The notes under the pieces are model-generated. The model did not search any database and was not told the origin of the DNA. It saw nothing but the letters and a program-made list of their open reading frames with translations. DNA of 64,000 nucleotides from Gemmata massiliana (GTDB lineage: Bacteria > Planctomycetota > Planctomycetia > Gemmatales > Gemmataceae), in assembly GCF_901538265.1 (NCBI RefSeq), contig NZ_LR593886.1:868001-932000 (forward strand), in the 5' to 3' direction. Shown piece after piece: positions 53,038 through 62,633 of the stretch (its first letter is position 1; every line of letters begins with the position of its first letter). Both the position numbers and the translations under genes were made by a program.

Positions 53038-53505
53038 ATGATTCGCGCTGTAACGGTGGCCCTTCTCACCCTATTCGCCTCGCACGGTACCGCGGTTCGT
53101 GCCGCAGATCCCGCGGCCGATGAGGTCAAGAAATTGCAGGGAGAATGGGCCGCGGTCGAGGTCGAGTTGAACGGCAAGAAAGTGGGTAAAGACGACGCCA
53201 AAAGCATGAGGTTCGTGTTCAAGGACAACGAGCTGGTGGCCCGAGACACCGACAAACCGGGGCGCGAGCGGAAGAAAACGTTTAAGCTGGACCCGAGCAA
53301 AACGCCCAAGGAGATCGACATCACCTCGCTCGACGGGCAGGAAAAAGACAAGACGGCGGCCTGCATTTACAAGCTCGATGTGGACCGGTTGACGATCTGC
53401 ATGCCGTACTTCGTGGAGGACGCTTCCGTCCGGCCCAAGGAGTTCAAAGTCGGGGCCAAGGACGGGCTTATGCTGCTCACGTTGGAACGGGTGAAAGCCA
53501 AGTAG
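53038..53505 (+). CDS. TIGR03067 domain secreted protein
   Basis: 155-residue exported protein of the TIGR03067 family. Signal peptide MIRAVTVALLTLFASHGTAV leads into DEVKKLQGEWAAVEVELNGK, the family opening. FKLDPSKTPKEIDITSLDGQ and TICMPYFVEDASVRPKEFKV are the later blocks. GAGGAGAGCG precedes ATG 53038. It is closer to the classic family (LQGEW) than the two copies at 3953 and 4440. Function unknown. Confidence 0.88.
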   Translation: MIRAVTVALLTLFASHGTAVRAADPAADEVKKLQGEWAAVEVELNGKKVGKDDAKSMRFVFKDNELVARDTDKPGRERKKTFKLDPSKTPKEIDITSLDGQEKDKTAACIYKLDVDRLTICMPYFVEDASVRPKEFKVGAKDGLMLLTLERVKAK

Positions 53506-53613
53506 CCGCGTGCGCCGAACGTCGAACTCAGGGCAGTAAAGTGCCTTGTTTTTGTGCCGTGTGGCGAGTGTTCGCGGCTGGTGCGTTTACTGTTGGGCCG
53601 CGGGAGGTGTGGA

Positions 53614-54153
53614 GTGGACGTGTCGCTCAGCCTGTGGTCCGACGCGGCAAGCCTGTGTATTTTCGATCCTGCCCTTTTCGAGGGTATGAAGCCCGCTGAT
53701 GCTTGGCCGTACCACACTAATCCCGGTATCCGAGACGGGTTGTTCGCCATCGTCGGGTTACAAGGCGGTGGCGGTTACATCTTGCGGTTGACGAGCGGCG
53801 ACCTCACGCCGGCGGAGCGCGAACTACTGAACGATACCGTCGGCCCGCTCGGTGTCGCGGTACATTCGGGACAGGTGTACGCAAGTGGAATGGACTGGCC
53901 GGGCGAGCAGGCGGTACACTACCACCAATGCGGTGCGGGTATGTTCGTTAGTGTCGTTGCCGGGGACTACGATGTCCTCGTTCATGAGTTGCGCTCGACC
54001 GCAGCGGAGCGCGGATTGCCGGACTACGTGGCCGTGTTTCGCCAACGCACCGGCTCCTTTCCTGGGGTCGTTGAGGAGCCGCGGTTTATCGGTGGACGGG
54101 AGATCGAGGAGTTAATCCAACGGCTCAACTCGGAGTCCCAACCGCAGGACTGA
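53614..54153 (+). CDS. Hypothetical protein
   Basis: 179-residue protein I do not recognise. GTG 53614 is preceded by a GGGAGGTGT site and starts VDVSLSLWSDAASLCIFDPA. No signal or membrane segment. The middle contains GDLTPAERELLNDTVGPLGV and VVAGDYDVLVHELRSTAAER, which suggest a compact alpha/beta fold. An ATG at 53554 would add a 20-residue basic, Cys-containing stretch; I consider it less likely. It lies between a TIGR03067 gene and an ATP-grasp gene on the same strand. Confidence 0.6.
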   Translation: MDVSLSLWSDAASLCIFDPALFEGMKPADAWPYHTNPGIRDGLFAIVGLQGGGGYILRLTSGDLTPAERELLNDTVGPLGVAVHSGQVYASGMDWPGEQAVHYHQCGAGMFVSVVAGDYDVLVHELRSTAAERGLPDYVAVFRQRTGSFPGVVEEPRFIGGREIEELIQRLNSESQPQD

Positions 54154-54248
54154 ACTGAGATCCGCTTCTGCCTTGCACATCTTTGATTTCGTTTCGCCCT
54201 CGTTAGACACTTCTCGCTGTTAATCCCTCATTTACTCTGGAGATTCTC

Positions 54249-55064
54249 ATGCCCACGTTAATCGTGTCGGCGCGGTCGTTTGTGTGTTCTGCTGGCGGTG
54301 GAGCGCCGCTTTCTGCGGTGTACGATCAGCGCGTGATTGCCGCGGCCGAAAGTATCGGCTGGTCCGTACTCGGTGCGGCCGATGACGGGATTTCGGATGA
54401 TGTGCCCGATCCTGTTGTGTACGTCACGACCGATCTCGCGCTGTCAACCGCTCGTTCACTCGATCTCGCACTGCTCGAACCGTCATTTGATCTGCTCACG
54501 CGCGTGCCGGAGCGCTTCCTGCGCCGGCAGGTCGAATCGGCGATGTTCGGCGATCTCGACCGGCTCGACGGCCGCACGTTTGTGAAACCGGCCGATCCCC
54601 TGGATAAGTGGTTCGACGCGGGGCTGTATTCGGACGTCCGCGACATCCGCACGTGCGGGCGCTCGCACCCCGAGGCGCCGGTGCTGCTCAGCGAGCCAGT
54701 TGAGTGGTCGTTGGAGCTTCGTTACTTCGTACTCGAAGGGAAAGCGGTTGCGGGTTCACCCTACCTCGCCTACGGGCGCCCGGCGTGGCGCTGGGGAACG
54801 ACCGCGTCCGCGCTCCCGACCGCGGGTTTGCGAGTTGTCGAAGGGCTTTGCGCCGCGATGGAGGGCGAACTGCCGCCGGCGTTCGTGGTGGACGTCGGGC
54901 AGATTGATGATCGCGGGTGGGCCGTCGTGGAGTTCAACCCGGTGTGGTCCGCGGGGCTATTGAACGCCGATGTGCCCGCCGTTCTACCCGTACTCCAGCG
55001 CGCGACGCGGCCGCGCACCCGGCTGACCCCGGACCAGCGCAGGTGGGACCTGCGAGGGGATTGA
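54249..55064 (+). CDS. R2K-type ATP-grasp domain protein
   Basis: 271-residue ATP-grasp enzyme resembling the R2K (DUF4343) clade. The N-terminal part contains VIAAAESIGWSVLGA and VYVTTDLALSTARSLDLALL. The ATP-grasp core has RTFVKPADPLDKWFDAGLYS, ELRYFVLEGKAVAGSPYLAY and FVVDVGQIDDRGWAVVEFNP, where the Asp/Glu/Asn set (D in FVVDV, E and N in VEFNP) would bind Mg-ATP. It presumably forms a carboxylate-amine bond; the substrate is unknown. R2K proteins occur in phage and biological-conflict loci as well as in ordinary genomes. Start ATG 54249. Confidence 0.8.
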   Translation: MPTLIVSARSFVCSAGGGAPLSAVYDQRVIAAAESIGWSVLGAADDGISDDVPDPVVYVTTDLALSTARSLDLALLEPSFDLLTRVPERFLRRQVESAMFGDLDRLDGRTFVKPADPLDKWFDAGLYSDVRDIRTCGRSHPEAPVLLSEPVEWSLELRYFVLEGKAVAGSPYLAYGRPAWRWGTTASALPTAGLRVVEGLCAAMEGELPPAFVVDVGQIDDRGWAVVEFNPVWSAGLLNADVPAVLPVLQRATRPRTRLTPDQRRWDLRGD

Positions 55065-55159
55065 AGCGACATTTCAGCAACCCGTTGCTTCCGCGCGCCG
55101 ATCACCGCATAATCCACATCTACTGCCCTCCTTCCTCCCCCATCAGGAACCTCTCAATC

Positions 55160-56452
55160 ATGCGTCGACTCGCACCCGCGTTACTCCTCGTTGCGTTCGG
55201 CTTGGCCGCCGCACTCGCGCCCGCAACGGGCGCCGCGCCCAAAGCCGAGGACACGAAGATCACCTGGAAGAAGACCGTACTGGACACGAAGTTCCGTTCG
55301 GAAGGCGTGGCCGTCGCGGACGTGAACAAGGACGGCAAAATTGACGTGCTCAACGGCGAATACTGGTACGAGGCGCCGGACTGGACCCCGCACGAACTGC
55401 AGCCCTACAAGGACCACGGCACCGGTCTGAGCAACTACAGCCGTGTGTTCGCGTGCTGGGCCGAGGACATCAACGGCGACGGGTGGCAGGATCTCATCGT
55501 GATCGATTTCCCCGGCGCGCCGTGCTACTGGATGGAGAACCCGAAGGGCAAGGCTACCGGCGATGACGGCAAGCCGCTGCACTGGAAAAAGCACGTCATC
55601 TGGCACTCCGCCTGCAACGAAACACCGCTCTACACCGACCTCGTCGAGAAGGGCAAGCGCGTCCTGGTCATGGGCTGGCAGCCGAAAGGCGAGGAAATCG
55701 TGGGGCAGATGGCGTACTTCACCCCGGACCCGAAAGACCCGACGGCGGTGTGGGTGATGCACCCGATCAGTGAGCCGAGCGTCGCGCAGGAAAAGAAGGA
55801 CGGTAAGCCCGTGCCGAACACCGGTAAGGAGATTCCCGGCACGCGGAAGTTCAGCCACGGTCTGGGCGTCGGCGACATCAACGGCGACAAGCGCGCGGAC
55901 GTGATCTGCACCGGCGGGTGGTGGGAGCAACCGGAAAAAGCCGACGGGAAGACCGCGTGGAAGTTCCACCCGGCCGACCTCGGCCCCGCGTGCGCGGACA
56001 TGTACACGTTCGACATGGACGGCGACGGCAAGGCCGACGTGATTAGCTCGTCCGCGCACCAGTTCGGGATCTGGTGGTACAAGCAGCGCCCCGCGAACTC
56101 GAGCGGGAACCCGGCGTTCCAGAAAATGGACCTGTTCCCGAAGGTCGTGAGCGAAACGCACGCGGCACACTTCAAGGACATCGACGGCGACGGGCGCCCG
56201 GACCTCATCACCGGCAAGCGCTGGTGGAGTCACGGCCGGGCCGAACCGGGGTCCGACGGCCCCGCCGCGATCTACTGGTTCAAGAACACGAAGGGCGCGG
56301 ACGGCCTGACGCAGTTCACCAAGATGACCATCGACGAGGACTCGGGCATTGGCACGCAGTTCGAGGTCGCGGACATCAACGGCGACGGCCTGCTCGACGT
56401 GATCTCGTCGAACAAGAAGGGTGTCCGGGTCATCGTGCAACAGCGGAAGTAA
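55160..56452 (+). CDS. Secreted FG-GAP/VCBS repeat protein
   Basis: 430-residue exported protein. A signal peptide (RLAPALLLVAFGLAAALAPA) is followed by FG-GAP/VCBS-type beta-propeller repeats with Ca-binding D-x-N/D-x-D-G loops: ADVNKDGKIDVL, AEDINGDGWQDLIV, GDINGDKRADVI, FDMDGDGKADVISS, KDIDGDGRPDLITG and ADINGDGLLDVISS. ATG 55160 is taken; an earlier open frame lacks support. Such planctomycete proteins are usually surface or periplasmic and bind calcium. Ligand unknown. A hairpin follows at 56498. Confidence 0.88.
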   Translation: MRRLAPALLLVAFGLAAALAPATGAAPKAEDTKITWKKTVLDTKFRSEGVAVADVNKDGKIDVLNGEYWYEAPDWTPHELQPYKDHGTGLSNYSRVFACWAEDINGDGWQDLIVIDFPGAPCYWMENPKGKATGDDGKPLHWKKHVIWHSACNETPLYTDLVEKGKRVLVMGWQPKGEEIVGQMAYFTPDPKDPTAVWVMHPISEPSVAQEKKDGKPVPNTGKEIPGTRKFSHGLGVGDINGDKRADVICTGGWWEQPEKADGKTAWKFHPADLGPACADMYTFDMDGDGKADVISSSAHQFGIWWYKQRPANSSGNPAFQKMDLFPKVVSETHAAHFKDIDGDGRPDLITGKRWWSHGRAEPGSDGPAAIYWFKNTKGADGLTQFTKMTIDEDSGIGTQFEVADINGDGLLDVISSNKKGVRVIVQQRK

Positions 56453-56812
56453 TCATCGCGGCGCCGGCGTAGTGCCGGCTCTGTGACAGGATTGGTTCAC
56501 GGCCCGCGGCACGTGTCGCGGGCCGTGCTGTTTAGACCGCTTCAGCACGTCGAACCGAATATTGAACACTTCATTGATCGGGTATCTGTGCAATCAGATG
56601 ACCATCAAGCCGCAACGGGGTAGGGCCTAATAATTAAATTCTGCCGGTGGCCGTAAACAGTGAGCAACGTTCGATTAAGTGCGGATTGTATCGCGCCTGT
56701 GCGCTTGTTCTGTGGGTTTTCTTCGCGCGGGCGCCTATAACTTTGCGCCACGGGTGGCGTACTCGCCGACCACCCCGTGCTCATCCCGTCTTGACCCGTC
56801 GGAGATTCACCC
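56453..56812. other. Intergenic region with terminator
   Basis: A 360-bp gap between same-strand genes. It begins with the hairpin listed at 56498-56527. From about 56590 on it is AT-richer and should hold the S46 peptidase promoter. I see no gene. Confidence 0.4.
56498..56527 (+). terminator. Hairpin terminator
   Basis: CACGGCCCGCG (56498-56508) pairs perfectly with CGCGGGCCGTG (56517-56527) around an 8-nt loop, with CTGTTT after it. It lies 46 bp after the VCBS-repeat gene. Confidence 0.8.
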
Positions 56813-58933
56813 GTGACTTCGCGTGTCCCCGCGCTGGCGGCCGTGGCCGCCTTGATAGGGTTGCTCATGATCCCCAATGTGATCCAAGCCGACGAGGGCA
56901 TGTGGTTGTTCAGCAACCCGCCCCGCGCCCAGCTCAAACAGTACAACTTCGAGCCGACCCAGGAGTGGCTCGACCACGTCCGGCTCTCCAGCGTGCGGTT
57001 CAACTCCGGCGGGTCCGGGAGCTTCGTCTCGCCCGACGGCCTCGTGATGACCAACCACCACGTCGGCGCCGGCGACCTGGAGAAGGTGTCCACGGCCGAA
57101 AAGAACTACCTCCGGGACGGGTTCCACGCCAAAACCCGGGCCGACGAGATCAAGTGCAAGGGGCTGGAACTGAACGTCCTCATCGGCATCAAGGACGTGA
57201 CGGCCGAGGTGGAGAAGGCGGTCCCCGCCGGCACCGCGCCGGCCGCGGCGTTCAAGCTCCGCACGTCCAAGATCGCCGAACTGGAACAGGCGGCCGCCAA
57301 CCCGGAGAAGAAGATCCGCGCCGACGTGGTCACGCTATATGCGGGCGGGCAGTACCACCTCTACACGTTCAAGAAGTACGAGGACATCCGCATCGTGTTC
57401 GCGCCGGAGAAGCAGGCCGCGTTCTACGGCGGCGACCCGGACAACTTCGAGTACCCGCGGTTCGACCTCGACGTGTGCTTCTTCCGCGTTTACGAGGACG
57501 ACAAGCCGATCAAGTGCGCGCACTACCTGAAGTGGAGCGCGGCCGGCAGCAAGGAGGACGAACTCGTGTTCGTGTCCGGGCACCCGGGGCGCACGAACCG
57601 CGCGAACACGGTCGACGAACTCAAGTACCTCCGCGACACCGGTTACCCGTACCTGCTCAACCGGCTCAACCGGCTCGAAGTGATGCTCCAGGCGTGGTCC
57701 GGGCGGAGCGAGCGCAACGCTCAGCGTGCGGAAGAGGAACTGTTCAGCATCCAGAACAGTCGCAAGGCCCGCATCGGCGGCCTCGCGGGTCTAATGGACC
57801 CGGCGCTGATGGGGCGCAAGGAATCGGAACAGGCGCGACTGAAGGCGTTCATCGGTGGCTGGAACGCGCCCGAGGCGAAGGTCGCAGCGGCCGCGTTCGA
57901 CTCGGTCGCGAAGGCCGAGAAGGTTCGCACCGAACTGATTAAGGAAATGACCGTACTGGAGAACGCGGGCGGGTTCAGCTCGTCCTCGTTCGGGATCGCC
58001 CGCACGCTCCTGCGCGCGTCCGAGGAGCTCCCCAAACCGGGCGGCGAGCGGCTCCGCGAGTTCGCCGACGCCCGGCTGCCCTCGCTCAAGTTCGGCCTGT
58101 TCTCGGACGAGCCGATCTTTGAAGACCTCGAAATCCTCAAGCTGGCCGACGGGCTCCAGTTCCTCGCGGTCACGCTCGGGCCGGACTCGGACCTCGTGAA
58201 GAAGGTGCTCGACGGCAAGTCGCCGCGCGAGCGCGCTTACGACCTCATCAGCGGCACGAAGGTCCGCGAGCCGGAAACGCGCAAGAAGATCTTCGCCGAG
58301 ATCGAGGCCGCGGCCAAGGGCGGCAAGGCGGCCGACCTCGCGGCGCTGAAAGACCCGATGATCGAACTCGCGCGCCTCGTCGACGGCCCGTCTCGCGCGC
58401 TCCGCAAGCGGTTCGAGAACGAGGTGGACGAGCCGAAGCGCCAAGCGCACGCGGCGCTGGCGAAGGCCAAGTTCGCGATGGACGGCGACAAGGTGTACCC
58501 GGACGCCACGTTCACGCTGCGGCTCGCGTTCGGCACCGTGAAGGGCTACAAGGAGGACGGCAAGGACGTGCCCGCGTTCACCACCTTCGAGGGCCTCTAC
58601 AAGCGCTCGGCCGAGCAGAGCAACAAGGGCGCGTTCGAGTTGCCCCAGCGGTGGGTGGCGAAGAAGGGCAAGCTCGATCTCTCGACGCCCTACAACTTCG
58701 TCTGCACCGCGGACATCATCGGCGGGAACAGCGGGTCGCCGGTGGTGAACCGCAATGCGGAAGTCGTCGGGCTGATCTTCGACGGCAACATCCAGTCGCT
58801 GGTGCTCGACTTCATCTTTGACCAGGAAACCGCCCGTGCGGTGTCCGTAGACAGCCGCGCGATCGTTGAGGCGCTGCGGAAGGTGTACGACGCCAACGAC
58901 CTCGCCGACGAGTTGACCGGGAAGGCCAAGTAG
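56813..58933 (+). CDS. S46 family serine peptidase (dipeptidyl-peptidase 7/11 type)
   Basis: 706-residue secreted dipeptidyl-peptidase. Signal peptide MTSRVPALAAVAALIGLLMI ends near residue 26; the mature protein starts DEGMWLFSNPP, typical of S46. The chymotrypsin-like triad is visible: His in LVMTNHHVG (residues 82-83), Asp218 in NFEYPRFDLD and Ser640 in GGNSGSPVVN. The helical insertion domain of the family lies between. It cleaves dipeptides from N-termini of oligopeptides in the periplasm. Start is GTG 56813. It is monocistronic. A GC hairpin follows at 58947. Confidence 0.94.
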   Translation: MTSRVPALAAVAALIGLLMIPNVIQADEGMWLFSNPPRAQLKQYNFEPTQEWLDHVRLSSVRFNSGGSGSFVSPDGLVMTNHHVGAGDLEKVSTAEKNYLRDGFHAKTRADEIKCKGLELNVLIGIKDVTAEVEKAVPAGTAPAAAFKLRTSKIAELEQAAANPEKKIRADVVTLYAGGQYHLYTFKKYEDIRIVFAPEKQAAFYGGDPDNFEYPRFDLDVCFFRVYEDDKPIKCAHYLKWSAAGSKEDELVFVSGHPGRTNRANTVDELKYLRDTGYPYLLNRLNRLEVMLQAWSGRSERNAQRAEEELFSIQNSRKARIGGLAGLMDPALMGRKESEQARLKAFIGGWNAPEAKVAAAAFDSVAKAEKVRTELIKEMTVLENAGGFSSSSFGIARTLLRASEELPKPGGERLREFADARLPSLKFGLFSDEPIFEDLEILKLADGLQFLAVTLGPDSDLVKKVLDGKSPRERAYDLISGTKVREPETRKKIFAEIEAAAKGGKAADLAALKDPMIELARLVDGPSRALRKRFENEVDEPKRQAHAALAKAKFAMDGDKVYPDATFTLRLAFGTVKGYKEDGKDVPAFTTFEGLYKRSAEQSNKGAFELPQRWVAKKGKLDLSTPYNFVCTADIIGGNSGSPVVNRNAEVVGLIFDGNIQSLVLDFIFDQETARAVSVDSRAIVEALRKVYDANDLADELTGKAK

Positions 58934-58946
58934 AGCTACCTCTGGG

Positions 58947-58972
58947 CCGCGGCGCGCCAAGACGCGCCGCGG
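58947..58972 (+). terminator. GC hairpin after S46 peptidase gene
   Basis: CCGCGGCGCG (58947-58956) pairs with CGCGCCGCGG (58963-58972) around a 6-nt loop, 13 bp past the stop codon. It is followed by the T-rich ATCATTTCTTGCTTTT. Confidence 0.75.
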
Positions 58973-59077
58973 TCGAATCATTTCTTGCTTTTGGGCACGC
59001 GCAATTCACCGACCCTGAAGTGTGTTCGGGCGGGGTAGATTCTTCCGACCCCTTCCGCGCGTCGGTATGATAGCGCT

Positions 59078-61579
59078 ATGGACGACTACTTCTTTTCGAC
59101 GCGGCCCGCGTACCCGTGGTCGATCTACCCGTTCGGGCTCCCGACACTCGCAGTTGTTGCGGCACTTCTCGTTATTTTCACCGTTTGGACGTACCTCGGG
59201 CACCCGCAAGCGACGCGCAAGCGCGTGCTCACCATCCTCACGCTGCGCCTGCTCGCGCTGCTGGTAACGCTCCTCACCGCGCTCCGCCCCAGCGTCGGCG
59301 TGAACGAGAACCCGAAACAGCCGTCGGCGCTACTCGTCGGGATCGATGTGTCCGAGAGCCTGACGATCAAGGATGAGATCGGCGGACAGTCGCGCGCCGA
59401 CGCGGTGCGCAAGATGATCGAGAAGTGCCAACCCCTGTTCGACGACTTATTCACCGAACAGGGGATCAGTGTCACGCTCTACAAGTTCGGCCCGCCCGAC
59501 TTCAACGAGGCCACCAGTCGATACGAGCCGACGGTCGTTTCCGATGCCAAACGTTCCGATTACGGAACTTACCTGAACAAGACGTTCGAGCGGTGGCAGG
59601 GCGAGCGCGTGCGCGGGCACATCGTGATCGGTGACGGCATCGATAACGGCGAGGCGTTCAACGCGGAGTCCGAAGCCGGGCGCTGGGCGCGCAGAGGCGT
59701 GCCGGTTCACTCGTTCATCGTTGGTAAAGAGAGTTCGGACACGCTCACAAAGGACATCGTGGTGACGAGCGTGGAGTGCAACCCGTCGCCCGCGTTCATC
59801 AAGAACGACGTCACCGTGACCGCGAAGGTGAACGCTTATAACTTCCCCGGGGCGCGCGTCACGGCCCGCGTATTTATTAACGACAATCCTCAAGCGGTGC
59901 AGAGCGAAGAATTTACCCTGGAGCGCGAAAAGGGTAACGAACTGAAGATGACCGCGAAGATGCCCGACACGAAGGGCGAATACAAGATCAAGGTCGAGGT
60001 GGGGATCGACAAGAACGGGAAGCTCGAACCGCTCCCGGGCGAATTGTCGCCACTCAACAACTGGTCCGAAACGTACCTCACGGTCCTCAAGGAGGGCGTC
60101 CGCGTGCTGATCGTGGACCAACTCCGCTGGGAGCAGACGTTCCTCCGCGACGCATTCCGCAGCGAGAAGCGGTTCGACGTGTACGAGGTGATTCTCCAGT
60201 CCGACCAGACCGTTTCGCAAGGCGCCCGCGACCTGTTGAACCTCGAAGCTCAGGCCTACGACGTGGTCATCATCGGGAACGTGGGGGCGCCCGTCCTGAA
60301 CCGCGCCGCACCGAACTTCCTGACCGACCTCACCAGGCTCGCGACGACGAAGGGCGTCGGGGTGATGTTCCTCGGCGGCGAGTACGCCTACACGGGTGAC
60401 ATCCCGAATGAACTGCTCCCGATTAAGGGCGGCTCGGTCGCGGACGTGCTCAACGACCGGGGCGACCCGGTCGTGCCCTTCCCCGTGATCCCGAACCCGA
60501 ACGGGCTGAACAAGATGTTCAAGGTCGTGCCCAAACCGGGGGCGCCCGCGCCGAAGGGCGATCCGTCCAAAGAAGCGTGGGACCGGATGAACAACTTCCG
60601 GAGGGGAATGTTGCTCAACGGCCACAACCGGTTCGTGCTCCGCCCCGGGCGCCTGGACACGGTGTTCGCGTGGACCCCGCGCCTCGACGCGGTCAACAAG
60701 GTGCTCACCCCGAGTGACCCGAAAGAACTAGCCGCGGGCACCGAGTTCGATCCGGCGATCCACGAGCCGCTCCTCGTCGGTTCCCAGCGCGGCGACGCGA
60801 ACAAGAGCCGGTGGCTCGCGTTCGGCGCGTTCGACACGTACCTCTGGCGCAGCCTCGGCCAACCCAAGGAAACGACCGGGCTCGACATGCACGATCGCTT
60901 CTGGCGCCAGTGCGTGCTGTGGCTCGCGTACCAGGACGAAGAAGAGAGCCAAGCTTACGCCCGCCCGCAGTTCCGCCAACTCAAGGTGACGGCCGAGCAG
61001 ACGATCCGCGTCGGTGTTAAGAAGCCCGACGGCACCGACGACCCAACGGCCCCGCTAACGGTTCACATTCTGCCGCTCGCACCGGGGCAGCAGGAGCCGA
61101 AGCCCGAGGACGAGAAAAAGGCGGTGCCATCGACCGTCCTGACGGACAAGGACGGCCGAAAGGTGCTGTTCCGCCCCACGACCCCGGGCGAATACTTCGT
61201 GTCGGTCACCAGTCCCGTCAAAAAGCCCGACGGCTCACCGGAGCTGAACGCGGACGGCTCGCCGAAACTCCATCGCGGCACGGCCAAGTTCATCGCGATC
61301 CCGGACATCTCGGATGAAATGCTCAAAGTGAGTGCGAACCAACCTTTCATGGAGCGCCTCGCAGTGTCGACCGGCGGAAAAGCGCTGCGCCTCGAAGACC
61401 TTCCCGGGTTCCTGAAGGAACTGAAGACGGAGTTGCCGCCCGATCTGGGTAAGAAACCGCGTTACTACCCCGACTGGCACCGGAACCGGTCGCGCGGGTT
61501 CCTCCCGTTGTGGCTGGTGGCCTTCACAATTCTCCTCGGAACGGAGTGGGGCCTCCGGCGGCTCTGGGGCCTGATTTGA
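59078..61579 (+). CDS. Large membrane protein with VWA-like and glutamine-amidotransferase-like regions
   Basis: 833 residues. Two N-terminal membrane helices (LPTLAVVAALLVIFTVWTYL and LTLRLLALLVTLLTALRPSV) precede a VWA-like domain (LLVGIDVSESLTIKDEIGGQ, with D-x-S-x-S), then a beta-rich segment and a region like class I glutamine amidotransferases (EGVRVLIVDQLRWEQTFLRD; GVGVMFLGGEYAYTGDIPNE). A C-terminal membrane helix (RGFLPLWLVAFTILLGTEWG) closes it. This is the layout of a planctomycete VWA/BatA-related membrane protein family. No MoxR AAA gene, usual partner of such proteins, is nearby. Function unknown. Confidence 0.85.
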   Translation: MDDYFFSTRPAYPWSIYPFGLPTLAVVAALLVIFTVWTYLGHPQATRKRVLTILTLRLLALLVTLLTALRPSVGVNENPKQPSALLVGIDVSESLTIKDEIGGQSRADAVRKMIEKCQPLFDDLFTEQGISVTLYKFGPPDFNEATSRYEPTVVSDAKRSDYGTYLNKTFERWQGERVRGHIVIGDGIDNGEAFNAESEAGRWARRGVPVHSFIVGKESSDTLTKDIVVTSVECNPSPAFIKNDVTVTAKVNAYNFPGARVTARVFINDNPQAVQSEEFTLEREKGNELKMTAKMPDTKGEYKIKVEVGIDKNGKLEPLPGELSPLNNWSETYLTVLKEGVRVLIVDQLRWEQTFLRDAFRSEKRFDVYEVILQSDQTVSQGARDLLNLEAQAYDVVIIGNVGAPVLNRAAPNFLTDLTRLATTKGVGVMFLGGEYAYTGDIPNELLPIKGGSVADVLNDRGDPVVPFPVIPNPNGLNKMFKVVPKPGAPAPKGDPSKEAWDRMNNFRRGMLLNGHNRFVLRPGRLDTVFAWTPRLDAVNKVLTPSDPKELAAGTEFDPAIHEPLLVGSQRGDANKSRWLAFGAFDTYLWRSLGQPKETTGLDMHDRFWRQCVLWLAYQDEEESQAYARPQFRQLKVTAEQTIRVGVKKPDGTDDPTAPLTVHILPLAPGQQEPKPEDEKKAVPSTVLTDKDGRKVLFRPTTPGEYFVSVTSPVKKPDGSPELNADGSPKLHRGTAKFIAIPDISDEMLKVSANQPFMERLAVSTGGKALRLEDLPGFLKELKTELPPDLGKKPRYYPDWHRNRSRGFLPLWLVAFTILLGTEWGLRRLWGLI

Positions 61580-61724
61580 TGGTATTTGGCGAGGCGGCCC
61601 GGTCTGGCAGTCCTTTTGGGGAGGGGACAAGAGGAGCGCGAACGGCTACGTTGTCACCACCCCTTCTGGGGCGGGCGCGGTTCACGAGTTCACAGCCGTT
61701 CGGCGAAACGTTGTAGGGTTCTTC

Positions 61725-62633
61725 ATGCCACGGACAGCCTTTCTGTTCCCCGGTCAGGGCGCACAAACGGTCGGTATGGCGGGCGCACTGTGTCAGGCGC
61801 TTCCCGCTGCTAACGACTTGTTTCAACGTGCGTCCGCGATCCTGGGTTACGACCTGCTCGACGTGTGCGTGAGCGGCCCCGCGGAGCGACTGAACGCGAC
61901 GGACGTGAGCCAGCCGGCCATTTTCGTGGCGAGCCTCGCGGCGCTCGAACAATTGAAGGCCACCGAACCGGACGCGGCTCAAGACGTGGTCGCCACGGCC
62001 GGGCTGAGCCTCGGCGAGTACACGGCGCTGGCGTTCGCGGGGGCACTGGGGTTCGAGGACGGCGTGAAACTGGTTCAGGCGCGCGGGCGGGCCATGCAGG
62101 ACGCCGCGGTCGCGACGCCCTCGGGCATGGTGAGCGTGCTCGGGCTGGAAGTGCCGGAGGTCGAGGCGCTGGTGCTCGAAGTGCGCGGAACCGACACACT
62201 TGAGGTCGCTAACCTGCTCTGCCCCGGGAACACAGTGGTGTCCGGCTCGGTTGCGGCGATCGACCGGTTCGAGCAACTGTGCGTGCAGAAGGGCGGTATC
62301 CGTACCGTGCGGCTCGCCGTTGCGGGCGCGTTCCACACCAAACTGATGAAGCCGGCCGACGAAAAACTCGCGGCGGCGCTCACGGGCGTGGCGCTGAGCG
62401 CCCCCCGGGTGCCCGTGTGGTCGAACGTGGACGCGCGCACGCACACGGACCCGGCCGAAATTCGCGGACTCTTGGTGCAGCAGGTGCTCTCGCCCGTGCG
62501 GTGGGAAGACACGCTCCGGGGGCTCCTGGCCGAGAACGTGGAGCGGTTCTACGAGATCGGGCCGGGCCGCGTGCTCGCGGGTCTGCTCAAGCGGGTTCAC
62601 CGAAAGGCCGATATCCGAAACGTGGCCGCGTGA
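61725..62633 (+). CDS. fabD: Malonyl-CoA:ACP transacylase
   Basis: 302-residue enzyme that moves the malonyl group from CoA to acyl carrier protein, starting fatty-acid elongation. FLFPGQGAQTVGMAGALCQA opens the fold; the nucleophile Ser95 is in GLSLGEYTALAFAG, the catalytic His in VAGAFHTKLM, and PVRWEDTLRGLLAEN is the late conserved block. Full length for the family. It starts the fab cluster; acpP and fabF follow. No fabG lies between fabD and acpP as it does in E. coli. Confidence 0.96.
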   Translation: MPRTAFLFPGQGAQTVGMAGALCQALPAANDLFQRASAILGYDLLDVCVSGPAERLNATDVSQPAIFVASLAALEQLKATEPDAAQDVVATAGLSLGEYTALAFAGALGFEDGVKLVQARGRAMQDAAVATPSGMVSVLGLEVPEVEALVLEVRGTDTLEVANLLCPGNTVVSGSVAAIDRFEQLCVQKGGIRTVRLAVAGAFHTKLMKPADEKLAAALTGVALSAPRVPVWSNVDARTHTDPAEIRGLLVQQVLSPVRWEDTLRGLLAENVERFYEIGPGRVLAGLLKRVHRKADIRNVAA

